NCBI RefSeq assembly: GCF_016820585.1
Contig: NZ_JADHDX010000012.1
Coordinates: 1 to 64,000 of the forward strand
Reading direction: 5' to 3'
Length of the DNA: 64,000 nucleotides
DNA from: Arthrobacter beigongshangensis
Lineage (GTDB): Bacteria; Bacillota; Bacilli; Bacillales_A; Planococcaceae
How positions within the stretch are numbered: position 1 is the stretch's first letter; each line of letters starts with the position of its first letter. Position numbers and translations under genes: made by a program. This document shows positions 42,096 to 52,331 of the stretch, piece by piece. A model generated the notes under the pieces. The model was not told the origin of the DNA, did not search any database, and was given only the letters and a program-made list of their open reading frames with translations.

Positions 42096-42995
42096 ATGAC
42101 TTTACTACTTGAAAATGTCACGAAGCGCTTCGGTGATTTTACTGCCGTTAATGATTTATCTCTGTCGGTTGGGGATGGCACGATGTATGGGTTTCTTGGC
42201 GCCAATGGAGCGGGCAAGACGACGACGTTCCGCATGATTCTTGGGCTTTTGAATGCCAATGAGGGGCGGATTACATGGAATGGAAAACCGATTTCATATG
42301 CAACGAGTCCTCAAATCGGTTATTTACCTGAAGAACGTGGGCTTTATCCAAAAATGAAAGTTGAGGATCAGCTTATTTTCCTCGCACAGCTACGAGGTAT
42401 GAGCAAAGGAGATGCGAAAAGAGAGCTCCACAACTGGCTTGAACGTTTTGAAGTTCCGCATTATGCGACTAAAAAAATCGAAGAGCTATCGAAGGGGAAT
42501 CAGCAAAAAATCCAAGTCATTGCATCGCTTCTACATAAGCCGCAATTGCTTATTCTCGACGAACCGTTTTCCGGTCTTGACCCGGTGAATGTTGAAATGT
42601 TGAAAGCAGCCATTTTAGATTTCCGCAATGAAGGTGCGACAATTGTCTTTTCGAGTCATCGCATGGATCACGTGGAAGAATTATGTGAGCAGTTAAGTAT
42701 TATCGATAAGGGAAAACAGATTGTCAGTGGCTCACTGCGGGATGTTAAACGGTCATTTAGTAAGCATAATGTCCGTATTCATTCAGATAACGATTTGTCG
42801 CTACTTGCATCCATTTCGGGTGTTACGTCTGTCACCAAAACAGTAGAAGGCGCGATTTACCAAGTAGAAGCAGAGGAAATCGCTAGCAAACTATTAACAG
42901 CGGCTTTACAAACAGGTCCAATCCGTCACTTTGAAATTGAAGAGCCTTCGCTGCAAGATATTTTCATCGAAAAGGTGGGGAAACAACATGCGTGA
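42096..42995 (+). CDS. yhaQ: ABC transporter ATP-binding protein (YhaQ/NatA-like)
   Basis: This 299-residue subunit has Walker A GANGAGKTT, signature LSKGNQQK (family form of LSGGQ), Walker B LLILDEPFSGLDP and the H-loop (SSHRMDH), with the C-terminal extension typical of NatA/drug-efflux ATPases. It energises the following permease, whose start it overlaps by 8 bp. In B. subtilis yhaQ and yhaP occupy the same place, next to yhaO. NatA-type systems extrude sodium; the substrate here is unproven. AAGGGAG precedes the ATG. Confidence 0.9.
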   Translation: MTLLLENVTKRFGDFTAVNDLSLSVGDGTMYGFLGANGAGKTTTFRMILGLLNANEGRITWNGKPISYATSPQIGYLPEERGLYPKMKVEDQLIFLAQLRGMSKGDAKRELHNWLERFEVPHYATKKIEELSKGNQQKIQVIASLLHKPQLLILDEPFSGLDPVNVEMLKAAILDFRNEGATIVFSSHRMDHVEELCEQLSIIDKGKQIVSGSLRDVKRSFSKHNVRIHSDNDLSLLASISGVTSVTKTVEGAIYQVEAEEIASKLLTAALQTGPIRHFEIEEPSLQDIFIEKVGKQHA

Positions 42996-44253
42996 ATTTA
43001 TGATTATTTTTAAACAAGCCTTCGTAACAAAAGCGAAAACGAAATCATTCATCATTACAACTGCGATTATGCTAGCCGCAGTTTTCCTGTTTGCCAATAT
43101 GGGGAAAATTATTGATGGTGTGAAAAGTGTTACAGGTGGCGATAGTGAGTCGGCTCAAGTGCTACAAGTGATAGATGAAAGTGGTATTTTAGTAGATCGT
43201 TTAACTGCACAGTTTGAGGCAAGTGGCTCGGATATGATAGTAGAAAAAGCTAGTGAATCAGAGCAGGAGCTGACCGATCAAGTGAAGGAAGGAGAAATCG
43301 ATTCCTTTTTGACCTTGAAATTGGATGAAGCAAATACGATTCAAGCGAACTATACCTCTATGAGTTCGATGGAATTCTCGCTACCGATGATGCTACAAGA
43401 TGCGCTTCAATCGATTCAAACGGAAATGAAAGCGGAGGAATTATCGTTGTCGGGTGAACAGGTGCAGACGCTGTTTGCGCCGATTCAATTTGAAGAACAT
43501 TCCGTATCTCCATCGGCGAAAACGGAAGAGGAGTTAAGTCAGGCACGGGGTCTTGTCTATGTGCTCATGTTCCTCATTTACTTTGCGGTTATCATGTATG
43601 CAAGCATGATTGCAACAGAAGTAGCAACAGAAAAATCATCGCGTGTTATGGAAATTCTAATTTCCAGTGTGTCTCCCGCGAAGCATATGTTTGCTAAAGT
43701 GCTAGGAATTGGCTCGCTTGGTTTATTGCAAATGGTATTATTCGGTCTCGCCGGTTTTATCGCGCTGAAAACGTCAGCGGCTAACATGGCAGATGGTTTC
43801 TTTTCAGTGTTTGGCTTTTCCAATATGAATGTTGGAACAATCATTTATGCTATTGTCTTCTTCCTGTTAGGCTATTTCCTGTACGCGACGCTTGCAGCTT
43901 TGCTAGGCTCGCTCGTTAGCCGAACAGAAGATGTGCAACAAATGATTATGCCGATGACATTGTTAATTGTAGCGGCATTTATGATTGCAGCAACGGGCCT
44001 TGGTAATCCAGAAATGGCGTATATCAAATATGCTTCCTTCTTCCCGTTCTTTGCACCACTCGTCATGTTCTTACGTGTCGGCATGTTGGATTTACCTGTG
44101 TGGGAGCCAGTGTTATCGATCGCGCTGCTGCTCGTCACAATTTTCATCCTCGGCTGGTTTGGCGCACGTGTCTACCGCGGTGGCGTTCTCATGTATGGCC
44201 CATCAAAATCGTTGAAGGATATTAAAAAGGCAATTCAGTTAGGGAAAGAATAA
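42988..44253 (+). CDS. yhaP: ABC-2-type permease (YhaP/NatB-like)
   Basis: This 421-residue permease has one N-terminal transmembrane helix (FIITTAIMLAAVFLFANMG), a ~150-residue extracytoplasmic domain and six C-terminal helices, with the EVATEKSSRVMEILISSVSP segment typical of NatB/ABC-2 proteins. It pairs with YhaQ. The ATG at 42988 with AGGTGGGG upstream is taken; the longer frame from 42931 lies inside yhaQ. A terminator follows. Confidence 0.9.
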   Translation: MREFMIIFKQAFVTKAKTKSFIITTAIMLAAVFLFANMGKIIDGVKSVTGGDSESAQVLQVIDESGILVDRLTAQFEASGSDMIVEKASESEQELTDQVKEGEIDSFLTLKLDEANTIQANYTSMSSMEFSLPMMLQDALQSIQTEMKAEELSLSGEQVQTLFAPIQFEEHSVSPSAKTEEELSQARGLVYVLMFLIYFAVIMYASMIATEVATEKSSRVMEILISSVSPAKHMFAKVLGIGSLGLLQMVLFGLAGFIALKTSAANMADGFFSVFGFSNMNVGTIIYAIVFFLLGYFLYATLAALLGSLVSRTEDVQQMIMPMTLLIVAAFMIAATGLGNPEMAYIKYASFFPFFAPLVMFLRVGMLDLPVWEPVLSIALLLVTIFILGWFGARVYRGGVLMYGPSKSLKDIKKAIQLGKE

Positions 44254-44267
44254 TCAGTATGAAAATT

Positions 44268-44303
44268 AGGACTCTGAATTTGTATTCTCAGAGTTCTTTT
44301 TTT
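44268..44303 (+). terminator. Rho-independent terminator of yhaQP
   Basis: GGACTCTGA and TCAGAGTTC pair, followed by a run of seven T. Confidence 0.85.
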
Positions 44304-44317
44304 ATGCGCCAAAGGTC

Positions 44318-44425
44318 ACAGTTTGCAAGCAAATCTCGATTGAGTGCAAGCAAACGGGATGTGTATGCAAGCAAACCTGGGTTGAGTGCAAGTAAACCAT
44401 AAGGGAGTGCAAGCAAATCACTAGG
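44318..44425. repeat. degenerate tandem repeats with GTGCAAGCAAA core
   Basis: Five units of the form (T/G)TGCAAGCAAAyc recur about every 22 bases. Architecture resembles the 28.2 kb array, where the core is GTGCAACCAA. It lies between the yhaP terminator and yhaO. Confidence 0.75.
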
Positions 44426-44536
44426 ATGTTAGGTACTGCCACAATTGTTCTTTAAATTGCGGCAACACCTGGCATTCCGAGGACAATTTATGGTAAAATA
44501 AGAACAAGTATTCGTTGGGCGGAGGAGGGATTTGAG

Positions 44537-45748
44537 TTGTCGACTATTCGATTTATTCATACGGCTGATTTGCATTTGGACAGCCCATTTAAAGGGATGA
44601 CGGGACTGCCAATGGAACGGTTGAAAGACTTACGAGAGAGTACGTTCAAAGCATTTGCGAACCTGGTTACTTACGCACTCAATACAAAACCGGACTTCGT
44701 GCTCATTGCCGGGGATATTTATGACGGAGAGGATCGAAGCTTGCGTGCGCAAATGAAATTCCATGAAGGTATGGAAAAATTGAATGAGGCGGGCATACCT
44801 GTGTTTATTTCACATGGCAATCACGATCATCTTGCAGGAAGATGGACGCGTTTTGAATTGCCGCCGAATGTGCATGTATTCCAAGAGCGTGTGGAAGAAG
44901 CTCAGCTCAACGTCAATGGACAAGCAGTTTCAATCTATAGCTTTAGCTATAAAGAACGGCATGTTCGTGAGCGGAAGATAGAGGAGTATCCGATGGCGCA
45001 GGATCAGGAGGCACTTCATATTGGAATGTTGCATGGGAGTTTGGCTGGAGATGAAACACATGCAGTGTATGCGCCATTTACGAAAAGTGATGTACTGGCT
45101 AAGCACTATGATTATTGGGCACTCGGTCATATCCATCTGCGGCAGCAGTTGCATGAGCAACCTCCTATTGTGTACCCGGGAAATTTACAAGGGCGGCATC
45201 GCAATGAGCGTGGCGTGAAAGGATTCTATGAAGTAACGTTATCGAAAGTGAGTGCGGCTCTTCATTTCATCCCCGCGTCTTCCATTGTTTTTGAACGTCT
45301 GGAAGTATCCTGTAAAGGAATCAGTCATGCCAATGAATGGTTAGTGGCATGTCGAGAAGTACTGGAGTCCTTCGCATCACAGTACGGAGCAGCCATCGTG
45401 GAGCTGGTGATGCTTGATATAGACAGTGGGACTGCGGAGTTATTTCGGCAATCGACAGAGCAAGAGTGGCTCGAGGTATTACGCGATGCGATAGGAAACG
45501 GCGAGCCGTTTGTCTGGGTGCAGAAGCTATCATTTGCCCAGTCAGCCACTCCCATAACAGCACTAGGTACGCTTGGTCAATCGGTTATCGGTAGGATTGA
45601 CGGATGGCAGGCAGACGACTGGAAGGACGTTTTGAAGGAGCTATACCAGCATACGCAGGGCGTGAAGTATTTAGATATTTTACAGACAGATGATATCGAA
45701 GAGGTTAAAGCAGCGGCGCGGGCATTAATAGTAGCGGAAATGGAATGA
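44537..45748 (+). CDS. yhaO: YhaO, SbcD-like metallophosphoesterase
   Basis: This 403-residue protein has a calcineurin-like nuclease domain with all metal motifs: HTADLHLDSPF, AGDIYDGEDRS, SHGNHDH, and the later GMLHG and ALGHIHLRQ. A C-terminal ~140-residue capping part follows. It pairs with the SMC-like YhaN, as SbcD with SbcC, presumably as a DNA end-processing nuclease. The start is TTG with GGAGGAGGG upstream. yhaO, yhaN and yhaM form an operon with 9-bp spacing and a 4-bp overlap. Confidence 0.92.
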   Translation: MSTIRFIHTADLHLDSPFKGMTGLPMERLKDLRESTFKAFANLVTYALNTKPDFVLIAGDIYDGEDRSLRAQMKFHEGMEKLNEAGIPVFISHGNHDHLAGRWTRFELPPNVHVFQERVEEAQLNVNGQAVSIYSFSYKERHVRERKIEEYPMAQDQEALHIGMLHGSLAGDETHAVYAPFTKSDVLAKHYDYWALGHIHLRQQLHEQPPIVYPGNLQGRHRNERGVKGFYEVTLSKVSAALHFIPASSIVFERLEVSCKGISHANEWLVACREVLESFASQYGAAIVELVMLDIDSGTAELFRQSTEQEWLEVLRDAIGNGEPFVWVQKLSFAQSATPITALGTLGQSVIGRIDGWQADDWKDVLKELYQHTQGVKYLDILQTDDIEEVKAAARALIVAEME

Positions 45749-45757
45749 GGTGATGAA

Positions 45758-48658
45758 ATGAAGATTGACAAGCTAATCATTTACGGATTTGGTAAACATG
45801 ACAATGCCACAGTGGATTTTGGCGCTGGTATGACGGTGTTATATGGAGAGAATGAAGCCGGAAAAACAACAATTCAGCAATTCATCTTACATATCCTTTT
45901 TGGCTTTCCGCAAAAAAATAGTGCCTTGCTGCGCTATGAGCCTAAATCGGGAGGCAAATATGGAGGACAAGTCCATCTTGTAGACGAACGATATGGCAAA
46001 TGCATCGTAGAACGTGTCCGAGGGAAATCAGCCGGTGATGTCACCGTTCACTTTGAAGATGGGACAATGGGTGGTGAGCAAGAACTCCGTAGCTTACTAC
46101 GGCATTATGATCGGATATCTTTTGAATCAATCTTTTCATTTTCCTTGTTGCAGCTGCAAGGCTTCGACAAGATGGATGAGGAAGAGCTGAGCCGAACACT
46201 TCTTGCGTCGGGGACGACGGGTGTGGATTCCTTGTTGCAGCTTGAAAAAAGAATGGATAAAGAGATGGGCGAGTTGTTTAAAAAGTCTGGGAAAATTCCA
46301 GAGATGAATGTAAAAATGATGGAACTTCGTGAGCTAGAAATCGAGTTAAAGGATGCGCAAGGGAAAGTGGCGGAGTATGCACCGGCTATTCAACGATTGC
46401 AAGAAATCGACAAGCAGCTGACGGATTTATACGCCCGACGTGAAATATTTCACAAGCAAGCAGACAAGCTAGCTATAACAAGGCAGCTTCTCCCTTTACA
46501 TCAGAAGAAAATGGCCCTTGAAGCAAAGCTAGCACAACTACATGTAGCTGCTTTTCCAATAGACGGTATCCGACGCTACGAGGCGTTGGTCGATAAATGG
46601 ACGGAAGCGGATGCAACAAAGCGGAGATTGACTGATGAACTGGCACAATTAACCGCAACAATGCCGGAGCAGCTGGCGGCTAATCGATTGGAAGATAGTG
46701 AGGTTTTATTGGCAAAAGAGGCGGAGTGGCATGGTTGGTGTATGGCAACGGCGTCTGCTGAAGATGAATTAAAGCATTTAACAGATGTGAAAATCCGTTT
46801 GATGGGGCGTTTAGGTGTCCAAGGGGAACAGGCGGAGCAACGTCTGCTACAAGCGAATGTCTCCTTGCAGCAGGAAGAAGAGATCCATCACCTCTTAGCA
46901 GGTCTCACAGCAAGTGAACAGCAAATCGACTACTCAGAGCGTCAGCTTGCACAACTGGAAAATGACTTATTAGCGATTGAAGCAAAACTCCGAGACATCC
47001 AACAAACGATGGCTTCGCAGGAAGAACTGGAACTTGCTCAGCGATGGCCAACAATTCGTCAGCAGCTCGCAGAGGCGAAAGCTTATGTGGCGATTGGTGG
47101 CCGGCAACGGGTTAACAATGTGGCTGTACTACCTGCCTTGCTAATCGTGTTAGCTATTGCATGTATTCTCGTTGGTTTTATTCAAAAAGAATGGCTCATT
47201 ATCATACTGGGGGCTGTTTGTGGGATTATTGGTGCATTTTTGTGGAGGCGCCAAGGCTCACAAGCTGGCGATGCGGTGAAAATGCAGGAGATGGAACGTT
47301 TTATCGCCTTGTATGAAGGGCGAGAACAGCAAATGGAGCAGCTGATAGAACATATTGCGGGTGCTCAGCGGGATAAAGAAGGGCTACAGCAAACTTTTGC
47401 AGATCTTGAACGCAAGCATCAGGTCTTTGTGCAGGAGCTCGATATTGGTCATGACGATAGAAGGCAATTGGAAGGCCAGCTATTGCAGATTTTACAAGAT
47501 TATGGTTTTGATCGTTTGCCATCACCTAAAATTATTCCAGAATTACTACGCTTCATTCGCCAAATACAAGAAGTAACGAAGGATATCGAAGAAATTGACA
47601 ATCGACAAAAAATAGCGCAAAACAATATTGACATTCGCATACAGGAAGTTGAAAAAGTACTGCAAAAAAGCGTGCCACAAGCAGCATTATATGAGATGCT
47701 TAGAAGAGAATTTATGCAGTTAAAGGATCAAACCGAAAGCTTTAAATCATGGCAAGTGAGCACCGAGCATAAGAAAGAAGTGATGAGAGAGGTAGCTGAA
47801 CTCGCTGACAGGCTACAAGACCGAATACAGCAATTGCTTGCTGAAGCTGGTGTGGAAACGGTAGAAGCGTTTTATGCAGCAGATCAGATCGTCCAGGAAG
47901 TTGGAAAGTTGACGGAGCAGTTAAATGATATACAGCTACAATTGGCCGTGCATGGGACGATAGAATCGCATGATGGAGTGACTGAAGAAGAGGTAGCGGT
48001 GCAGTTGGCTGACAACAACAGTGCCCAGTCTGTAGTCGACGAACAGCTCAAGGAACTCATCAATGAGCAAGCAAGCCTCGTTCATAAAACGAATCATTTA
48101 TTGACGGATGAAACTTATGGACGTAAACTCCAACTATTTGAAATGAAAAAAGCCGAACTTGCCGAGCTTGCGAAACGATGGTCAGAGCGCAAAGCAATTG
48201 CTGAAGCCATTAGGCGGACGATGGTGGAATTGAAGGAGAAGAAGCTGCCAGAGGTGCTTACCGTTGCAGAAAGATTATTTTGTGAGTTAACAGGTGGGCG
48301 ATATGAATCGCTAATTGTGACGGGGGCTGGCTATTTCGAGGCAGTGGCTGTCGATGGAATGCGTTATCCGATTGTAGAGTTAAGTCAGGCGACCAAAGAA
48401 CAAGCCTATATTGCACTTCGCTTGGCATTGGCTGCTTCTATTTTGAAGACCGCACCGTTTCCAATCATTATGGATGATCCATTCGTCCACTTTGACGGAC
48501 AGCGACTTTCGCGTATGATTGAATTACTCAATCAGTTACAGGAGCAACACCAGTTCATTTATTTCACCTGCCATAAAGAAATGACGGAACGCTGGCAGGA
48601 TGCAACAATAGTAAACGTTTCTGCTATCGGAAGCGAACAGGGGGTAAATAGTTTATGA
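45758..48658 (+). CDS. yhaN: YhaN, SbcC/SMC-like AAA ATPase with a membrane hairpin
   Basis: This 966-residue protein has an N-terminal Walker A ([16 protein letters not shown]), two long coiled-coil arms (about 180-440 and 500-830) and a C-terminal Walker B ([18 protein letters not shown]). Between the arms, where SbcC has a zinc hook, there are two hydrophobic segments (about 455-490, [20 protein letters not shown] and [17 protein letters not shown]). The arms are thus probably tethered to the membrane in place of hook-mediated joining. It works with YhaO and ends in a 4-bp overlap with yhaM. Confidence 0.9.
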   Translation: MKIDKLIIYGFGKHDNATVDFGAGMTVLYGENEAGKTTIQQFILHILFGFPQKNSALLRYEPKSGGKYGGQVHLVDERYGKCIVERVRGKSAGDVTVHFEDGTMGGEQELRSLLRHYDRISFESIFSFSLLQLQGFDKMDEEELSRTLLASGTTGVDSLLQLEKRMDKEMGELFKKSGKIPEMNVKMMELRELEIELKDAQGKVAEYAPAIQRLQEIDKQLTDLYARREIFHKQADKLAITRQLLPLHQKKMALEAKLAQLHVAAFPIDGIRRYEALVDKWTEADATKRRLTDELAQLTATMPEQLAANRLEDSEVLLAKEAEWHGWCMATASAEDELKHLTDVKIRLMGRLGVQGEQAEQRLLQANVSLQQEEEIHHLLAGLTASEQQIDYSERQLAQLENDLLAIEAKLRDIQQTMASQEELELAQRWPTIRQQLAEAKAYVAIGGRQRVNNVAVLPALLIVLAIACILVGFIQKEWLIIILGAVCGIIGAFLWRRQGSQAGDAVKMQEMERFIALYEGREQQMEQLIEHIAGAQRDKEGLQQTFADLERKHQVFVQELDIGHDDRRQLEGQLLQILQDYGFDRLPSPKIIPELLRFIRQIQEVTKDIEEIDNRQKIAQNNIDIRIQEVEKVLQKSVPQAALYEMLRREFMQLKDQTESFKSWQVSTEHKKEVMREVAELADRLQDRIQQLLAEAGVETVEAFYAADQIVQEVGKLTEQLNDIQLQLAVHGTIESHDGVTEEEVAVQLADNNSAQSVVDEQLKELINEQASLVHKTNHLLTDETYGRKLQLFEMKKAELAELAKRWSERKAIAEAIRRTMVELKEKKLPEVLTVAERLFCELTGGRYESLIVTGAGYFEAVAVDGMRYPIVELSQATKEQAYIALRLALAASILKTAPFPIIMDDPFVHFDGQRLSRMIELLNQLQEQHQFIYFTCHKEMTERWQDATIVNVSAIGSEQGVNSL

Positions 48659-49593
48659 AAAAGCTGACAGATTATAAAGTAGGTGAACCGCTAGATATCT
48701 ATCTGCTCATCAAGCAGTCTACAAAAGGAGTTACGACGCAAGGTAGCCCCTTCATGACACTGATTTTGCAGGATAAAAGCAGTGATATTGAAGCGAAGCT
48801 CTGGGATACAACGGACGAGCTGGCAAAGACGTATGCAGCCGCGACGATTGTCAAAGTAGGCGGCGAATTACATGAATACCGTGGTAAAAATCAATTGCGC
48901 ATTAAAAGCATCCGACCAGTTAAAGAGGATGAGGGCATATCAATAGCTGACCTCGTTCCTTCTTCAGCTAAAAGTAAGGAAGTACTGTATGAGGAGTTAA
49001 TGCAGTATTTCTTTGAAATGCAAAATCCGCATATTCAACGAATTACCCGTCATTTATTGAAGAAACATCAGGCGGCTTTCATGACTTATCCAGCAGCGAC
49101 AAAAAATCATCATGATTATGTGTCTGGTCTTATCGATCATGTTGTATCGATGCTTAAACTAGGTAAAGCACTGGCAGATTTGTACCCATCTCTCAATAAG
49201 GATTTACTCTATGCGGGTATTATTTTGCATGACGTGGGGAAAGTCATCGAGCTGTCTGGGCCGATTGCCACGCAATATACGATTGAGGGGAATCTGCTCG
49301 GTCATATTACAATTATGGTGAATGAAATATCGAAAGCTGCAGACGAACTTGAAATTGCAGGTGAAGAAGTGATGTTGCTGCAACATATGGTATTGTCTCA
49401 CCACGGCAAGGAAGAATGGGGAAGCCCGAAACGACCGATGCTGAAAGAGGCAGAAATCCTTCACTACATTGACAATATCGATGCGAAGATGAATATGTTA
49501 GATCGTGCACTCGGAAAAACGGCTCCGGGTGAATTCACAGAGCGAATTTTCCCACTCGATAATCGCTCGTTCTTCAAACCGTCTTTTGAATAA
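48655..49593 (+). CDS. yhaM: YhaM, 3'-5' exoribonuclease
   Basis: This 312-residue enzyme has an N-terminal OB-fold nucleic-acid-binding domain (residues ~10-95, [20 protein letters not shown]) and an HD hydrolase domain (about 150-290) with [19 protein letters not shown] and [10 protein letters not shown]. YhaM removes short 3' single-stranded tails of RNA after termination and can degrade DNA. Length matches the family (~314). It ends the yhaONM operon, followed by a terminator. Confidence 0.95.
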   Translation: MKKLTDYKVGEPLDIYLLIKQSTKGVTTQGSPFMTLILQDKSSDIEAKLWDTTDELAKTYAAATIVKVGGELHEYRGKNQLRIKSIRPVKEDEGISIADLVPSSAKSKEVLYEELMQYFFEMQNPHIQRITRHLLKKHQAAFMTYPAATKNHHDYVSGLIDHVVSMLKLGKALADLYPSLNKDLLYAGIILHDVGKVIELSGPIATQYTIEGNLLGHITIMVNEISKAADELEIAGEEVMLLQHMVLSHHGKEEWGSPKRPMLKEAEILHYIDNIDAKMNMLDRALGKTAPGEFTERIFPLDNRSFFKPSFE

Positions 49594-49598
49594 CAAGA

Positions 49599-49633
49599 AA
49601 AGGGCTACCCGAATGACGGATAGCCCTTTTCTA
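49599..49633 (+). terminator. terminator between yhaM and prsA
   Basis: AAAAGGGCTACCCG and CGGATAGCCCTTTT pair as a 13- to 14-bp stem with T-tails on both strands; it can serve both convergent units. Confidence 0.88.
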
Positions 49634-49647
49634 TAGCATGGAAAATA

Positions 49648-50520
49648 TTATTCTTTATCCTTGAACATGTCCAAAGTAGCCTTTAAATCTGCATCTTTTA
49701 TTTTGATATCGGCTTCTTTAATCAGTTTTGCAACTTTTTCGAAGGCCGCGTTTTGGTCTGCTTTTTCTAGAGCTAGTTCTTTACGAACTTTGTCTTCGTC
49801 TACTTTTGTCGCTTTATCACCTTCAAGATCGCGCTTGCCAAGTGTTTCGATGATGTGGAAGCCATGTGATGATTGTACAGGCTCACTAATTTGGCTTGGT
49901 TCTAAATTATAAGCAGCGCTCCAAAATTCTGGAACCATTTTCCCGAAACCGAACCACTCATATTCGCCACCATTATCTTTTGAACCTGGGTCTGTCGAGA
50001 ATTCTTTTGCTAGATCAGCGAATGCTGCTCCGCCCTCAAGCTTTTTAATTACTTCCAGCGCTGTTTCTTCATCCTCAACTAAAATATGTCTTACATGCAA
50101 TTCAGTGTTGAGCTCTTTTCCACGCTGTGCAATTTCTTCAGCAGATACTTCGATATCTTCAGTAACTGCTTCGTTATTTAACAATTCAAAGCGAAGCTGT
50201 TTTTTGAGAGTTTCCTTTGTTAGACCTTGTTGAGCAAGGACCGTATCAAGACCCTCTCCGTATTGCTCTTCGATTTCTTTAAACTTATCCTCAACGTCTT
50301 GATCAGAAACTTTATACTTATCGTTAAGCACTTTTTCAACAGTCATTTGTAGAAGGATCTGTTCACCACCTGCTATTTTCATTTCTTCATAAAATTCGTT
50401 TTTTGTAATATCACCAATTTTTGAAGTAATGACTGCTTCATCAGCGGTATTTTTATCGCTACAAGCTGAAAGTGCAAGAACAGATGCGGCCATTGTAAGT
50501 GCTAATACAGTTTTTTTCAT
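49648..50520 (-). CDS. prsA: PrsA foldase lipoprotein (parvulin-type peptidyl-prolyl isomerase)
   Basis: This 290-residue extracytoplasmic lipoprotein has a signal peptide ending LALSAC (Cys20), an N-terminal chaperone region, and a PpiC parvulin domain (about residues 140-235, LHVRHILVEDEETALEVIKK to SSHGFHIIETLG). It helps folding of secreted proteins after translocation. The ATG at 50518-50520, preceded by GGGGAG, is used; the 10-residue longer frame has no ribosome-binding site. Position beside hpr and yhaM is conserved in Bacillus. Confidence 0.94.
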   Translation of the reverse strand: MKKTVLALTMAASVLALSACSDKNTADEAVITSKIGDITKNEFYEEMKIAGGEQILLQMTVEKVLNDKYKVSDQDVEDKFKEIEEQYGEGLDTVLAQQGLTKETLKKQLRFELLNNEAVTEDIEVSAEEIAQRGKELNTELHVRHILVEDEETALEVIKKLEGGAAFADLAKEFSTDPGSKDNGGEYEWFGFGKMVPEFWSAAYNLEPSQISEPVQSSHGFHIIETLGKRDLEGDKATKVDEDKVRKELALEKADQNAAFEKVAKLIKEADIKIKDADLKATLDMFKDKE

Positions 50521-50665
50521 TTTGAATTCTCCCCTAACTTTTATGTGCAACAGTAGATACTATATCATAAAAACGCCTCGAAAACAAAAAGGTTCCCCCG
50601 GAGAATTTGCCTATAACAGCACAAAAGCAATGCATAGGATACAGAGAGAGAGAGGGGGTGCTCCA

Positions 50666-50758
50666 ATGAGCGGATAAAACCAAGGTTCTTCGGGCTTCGC
50701 GTTGATTGTTGTGTTGTTCATCTTACTAATCATTGTCGGTGCAGCCTTCCTGTATTAA
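50666..50758 (+). pseudogene. YjcZ-family sporulation membrane peptide with an in-frame stop
   Basis: ATG 50666 with AGGGGGTG upstream reads MSG, TAA at 50675-50677, then NQGSSGFALIVVLFILLIIV and GAAFLY to TAA 50758. The hydrophobic block is the hallmark of the ~30-residue YjcZ/YhzE-like sporulation peptides. The TAA stands where family members have a codon for a small or polar residue (CAA or GAA differ by one base). Either the gene is recently broken or the stop is read through. A strong terminator follows at 50777-50822. Confidence 0.7.
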
Positions 50759-50776
50759 ACCAAGAGGCCTAAACAA

Positions 50777-50822
50777 TGTAAAAAGTCCATTACCCTCTAA
50801 AAAAAGGGAATGGACTTTTCTT
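50777..50822. terminator. Rho-independent terminator
   Basis: AAAAAGTCCATTACCCT and AGGGAATGGACTTTT pair, with a following T-run; it lies after the YjcZ-like frame and before the convergent 63-residue gene. Confidence 0.85.
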
Positions 50823-50834
50823 TATGCGTTCGTG

Positions 50835-51026
50835 TTAGACATTCAATAGGATTTCGACATAGAAAGATAAAATTAAAATGGTGACAAGAATGTTTACCGT
50901 TTTATAGATTTTCGGCTGTTTCTCTTCGGGGATTTCCCGGGATTCACATAGCGCATATGTCATCTTATTGATTTGGAACAAGTAAAATAATGAGAACAGA
51001 ATTGTAATTACAAGGATCAAGTCCAT
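50835..51026 (-). CDS. small membrane protein with two transmembrane helices, 63 residues
   Basis: The frame reads MDLILVITILFSLFYLFQIN, a charged loop (ESREIPEEKQPKIYKT), then VNILVTILILSFYVEILLNV. Two hydrophobic helices flank a cytosolic or external loop of about 20 residues. The start is preceded by GGGGAGG. I do not recognise the family. It lies between hpr and the YjcZ-like gene, where Bacillus has small yha genes of unknown function. Confidence 0.65.
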   Translation of the reverse strand: MDLILVITILFSLFYLFQINKMTYALCESREIPEEKQPKIYKTVNILVTILILSFYVEILLNV

Positions 51027-51080
51027 TCCTCCCCTTCAGCTTAACAAAGTAATCATAGCAGAAGACAGTATGAAAAGAAA

Positions 51081-51680
51081 TTATTTTTCATCGGAAGGAG
51101 TAGGGAGTGATGGGTTACTTTCTCCCTGTTGATCTAGTGATGACGCTTTTTGATGGCTATCAAATGAGTTTTCAAGGTTCTTAAAACCTTGTTCAAAAAT
51201 CTCCATAAAATCTTCCCCGTAAATATTGCGGATTACGGATTTCACTTCAAGAAACTCAGGGAATTTGCCGTAAAGCTCCTTAATAGGAAGTGAACCTTCT
51301 AAAATATCCCGTTCAGAGTTAAAATAATTATCATTCATTTCAAGAAGTAGTTTTTCTCCTTCTGCTGTAACGGAAACATATGTATTACGTCGATCTTCTT
51401 CTTTTTTAAAGAACACTAAGTATCCGCGTTGTTCGAGTTTTTTGGAGAAGTTAAATGCAGTGGAAACATGCATGACACCAAATTTAGCAATATCAGAAAT
51501 AGTAGCAGCCTGAAGATGGTAGGAAATCCATAAAATATGATGCTCATTAATATTCAAATCATAAGGTTTGATCCAATTTTGCCAATCCTTTTCGACTGCT
51601 TTCCAAAGTGCTTTTGACATTTGTGCAACGCGCTGACTGAAAATCATTGCGTCCTTTTGGGAAAACTTTTGTTCTGGCAC
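51081..51680 (-). CDS. hpr: Hpr/ScoC, MarR-family transition-state regulator
   Basis: This 199-residue winged-helix repressor reads [20 protein letters not shown], then [20 protein letters not shown] (recognition helix) and [19 protein letters not shown] (wing). In B. subtilis ScoC represses exoprotease, sporulation and peptide-transport genes. The start is GTG with AAGGTGA. It lies in its usual place between prsA and yhaH/trpP. The acidic C-terminal tail (from ~175) is variable in the family. Confidence 0.93.
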   Translation of the reverse strand: MPEQKFSQKDAMIFSQRVAQMSKALWKAVEKDWQNWIKPYDLNINEHHILWISYHLQAATISDIAKFGVMHVSTAFNFSKKLEQRGYLVFFKKEEDRRNTYVSVTAEGEKLLLEMNDNYFNSERDILEGSLPIKELYGKFPEFLEVKSVIRNIYGEDFMEIFEQGFKNLENSFDSHQKASSLDQQGESNPSLPTPSDEK

Positions 51681-51768
51681 AGAGTCACCTTCTTTCTAGT
51701 TAGTTTCATTTCTTTTATTATAGCAGGAAAGCAAAGAAGAGAAAAGTAAGAATTGCAAAAAAACTTTT

Positions 51769-51836
51769 ATCTGCATTCAATCGATGCTCGAATTCCGGTT
51801 GAATGCAGACAAAACCTCCGGCGAATTTCACGGCAC
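51769..51836 (+). repeat. three-hairpin dispersed repeat, copy F (5' part only)
   Basis: Hairpin 1 (CTGCATTCAA with TTGAATGCAG) and the junction ACCTCCGGCGAATTTCAC are present; hairpins 2 and 3 are missing. Confidence 0.7.
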
Positions 51837-51885
51837 TTTAGTAATAAAAAAAGGTTATCCAAGTAAATTTGGACAACCGGTTGAA

Positions 51886-52248
51886 TCATTTTTGTTGTGC
51901 TGCAAGTGATTGTTCAAGTTCTTCAAGTGCTTTTTGAATGGCGGCAATTTCTTTTTCCATCCGTTCCTTGTTCGGTTCAGTTGCTTGCTGCCATTGTTCA
52001 ACAGAGCCTTTAATACCGTCAATCGCAGCAGGAATGGCTTCTTTTGCTTCCTGTGTTAAGTGGGAGATGGAATCCTTCAAATCGTCGACACAGCCTTTGA
52101 CGTCTTGGAATTTACTTTTCATGTCAGTCGTTGCATTTTTAACAGTTTTTCGAAGCTCGTTTCCCGATTGGGGAGCTGAATATAATACGGTTACTGCAGC
52201 TGCAACAGAGCCAGCTACGAGTCCAAGGAAAAATGTAGATGCTTTCAT
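51886..52248 (-). CDS. yhaH: YtxH-domain protein YhaH
   Basis: This 120-residue protein has one N-terminal transmembrane helix with small residues (FFLGLVAGSVAAAVTVLYSA), the PQSGNELRKTVKN motif of YtxH-like proteins and a long amphipathic coiled coil. The family is linked to general stress or envelope roles; the function is unknown. Place between hpr and trpP is conserved with B. subtilis. AAAGGAG precedes the ATG. Confidence 0.85.
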   Translation of the reverse strand: MKASTFFLGLVAGSVAAAVTVLYSAPQSGNELRKTVKNATTDMKSKFQDVKGCVDDLKDSISHLTQEAKEAIPAAIDGIKGSVEQWQQATEPNKERMEKEIAAIQKALEELEQSLAAQQK

Positions 52249-52331
52249 TGTGCAGGCACTCCTTTCATGGTGAATAGTATTTGTCTCATATTATTATTAA
52301 AGCATGGAAGCATCAACTGGGCAATCAATAA

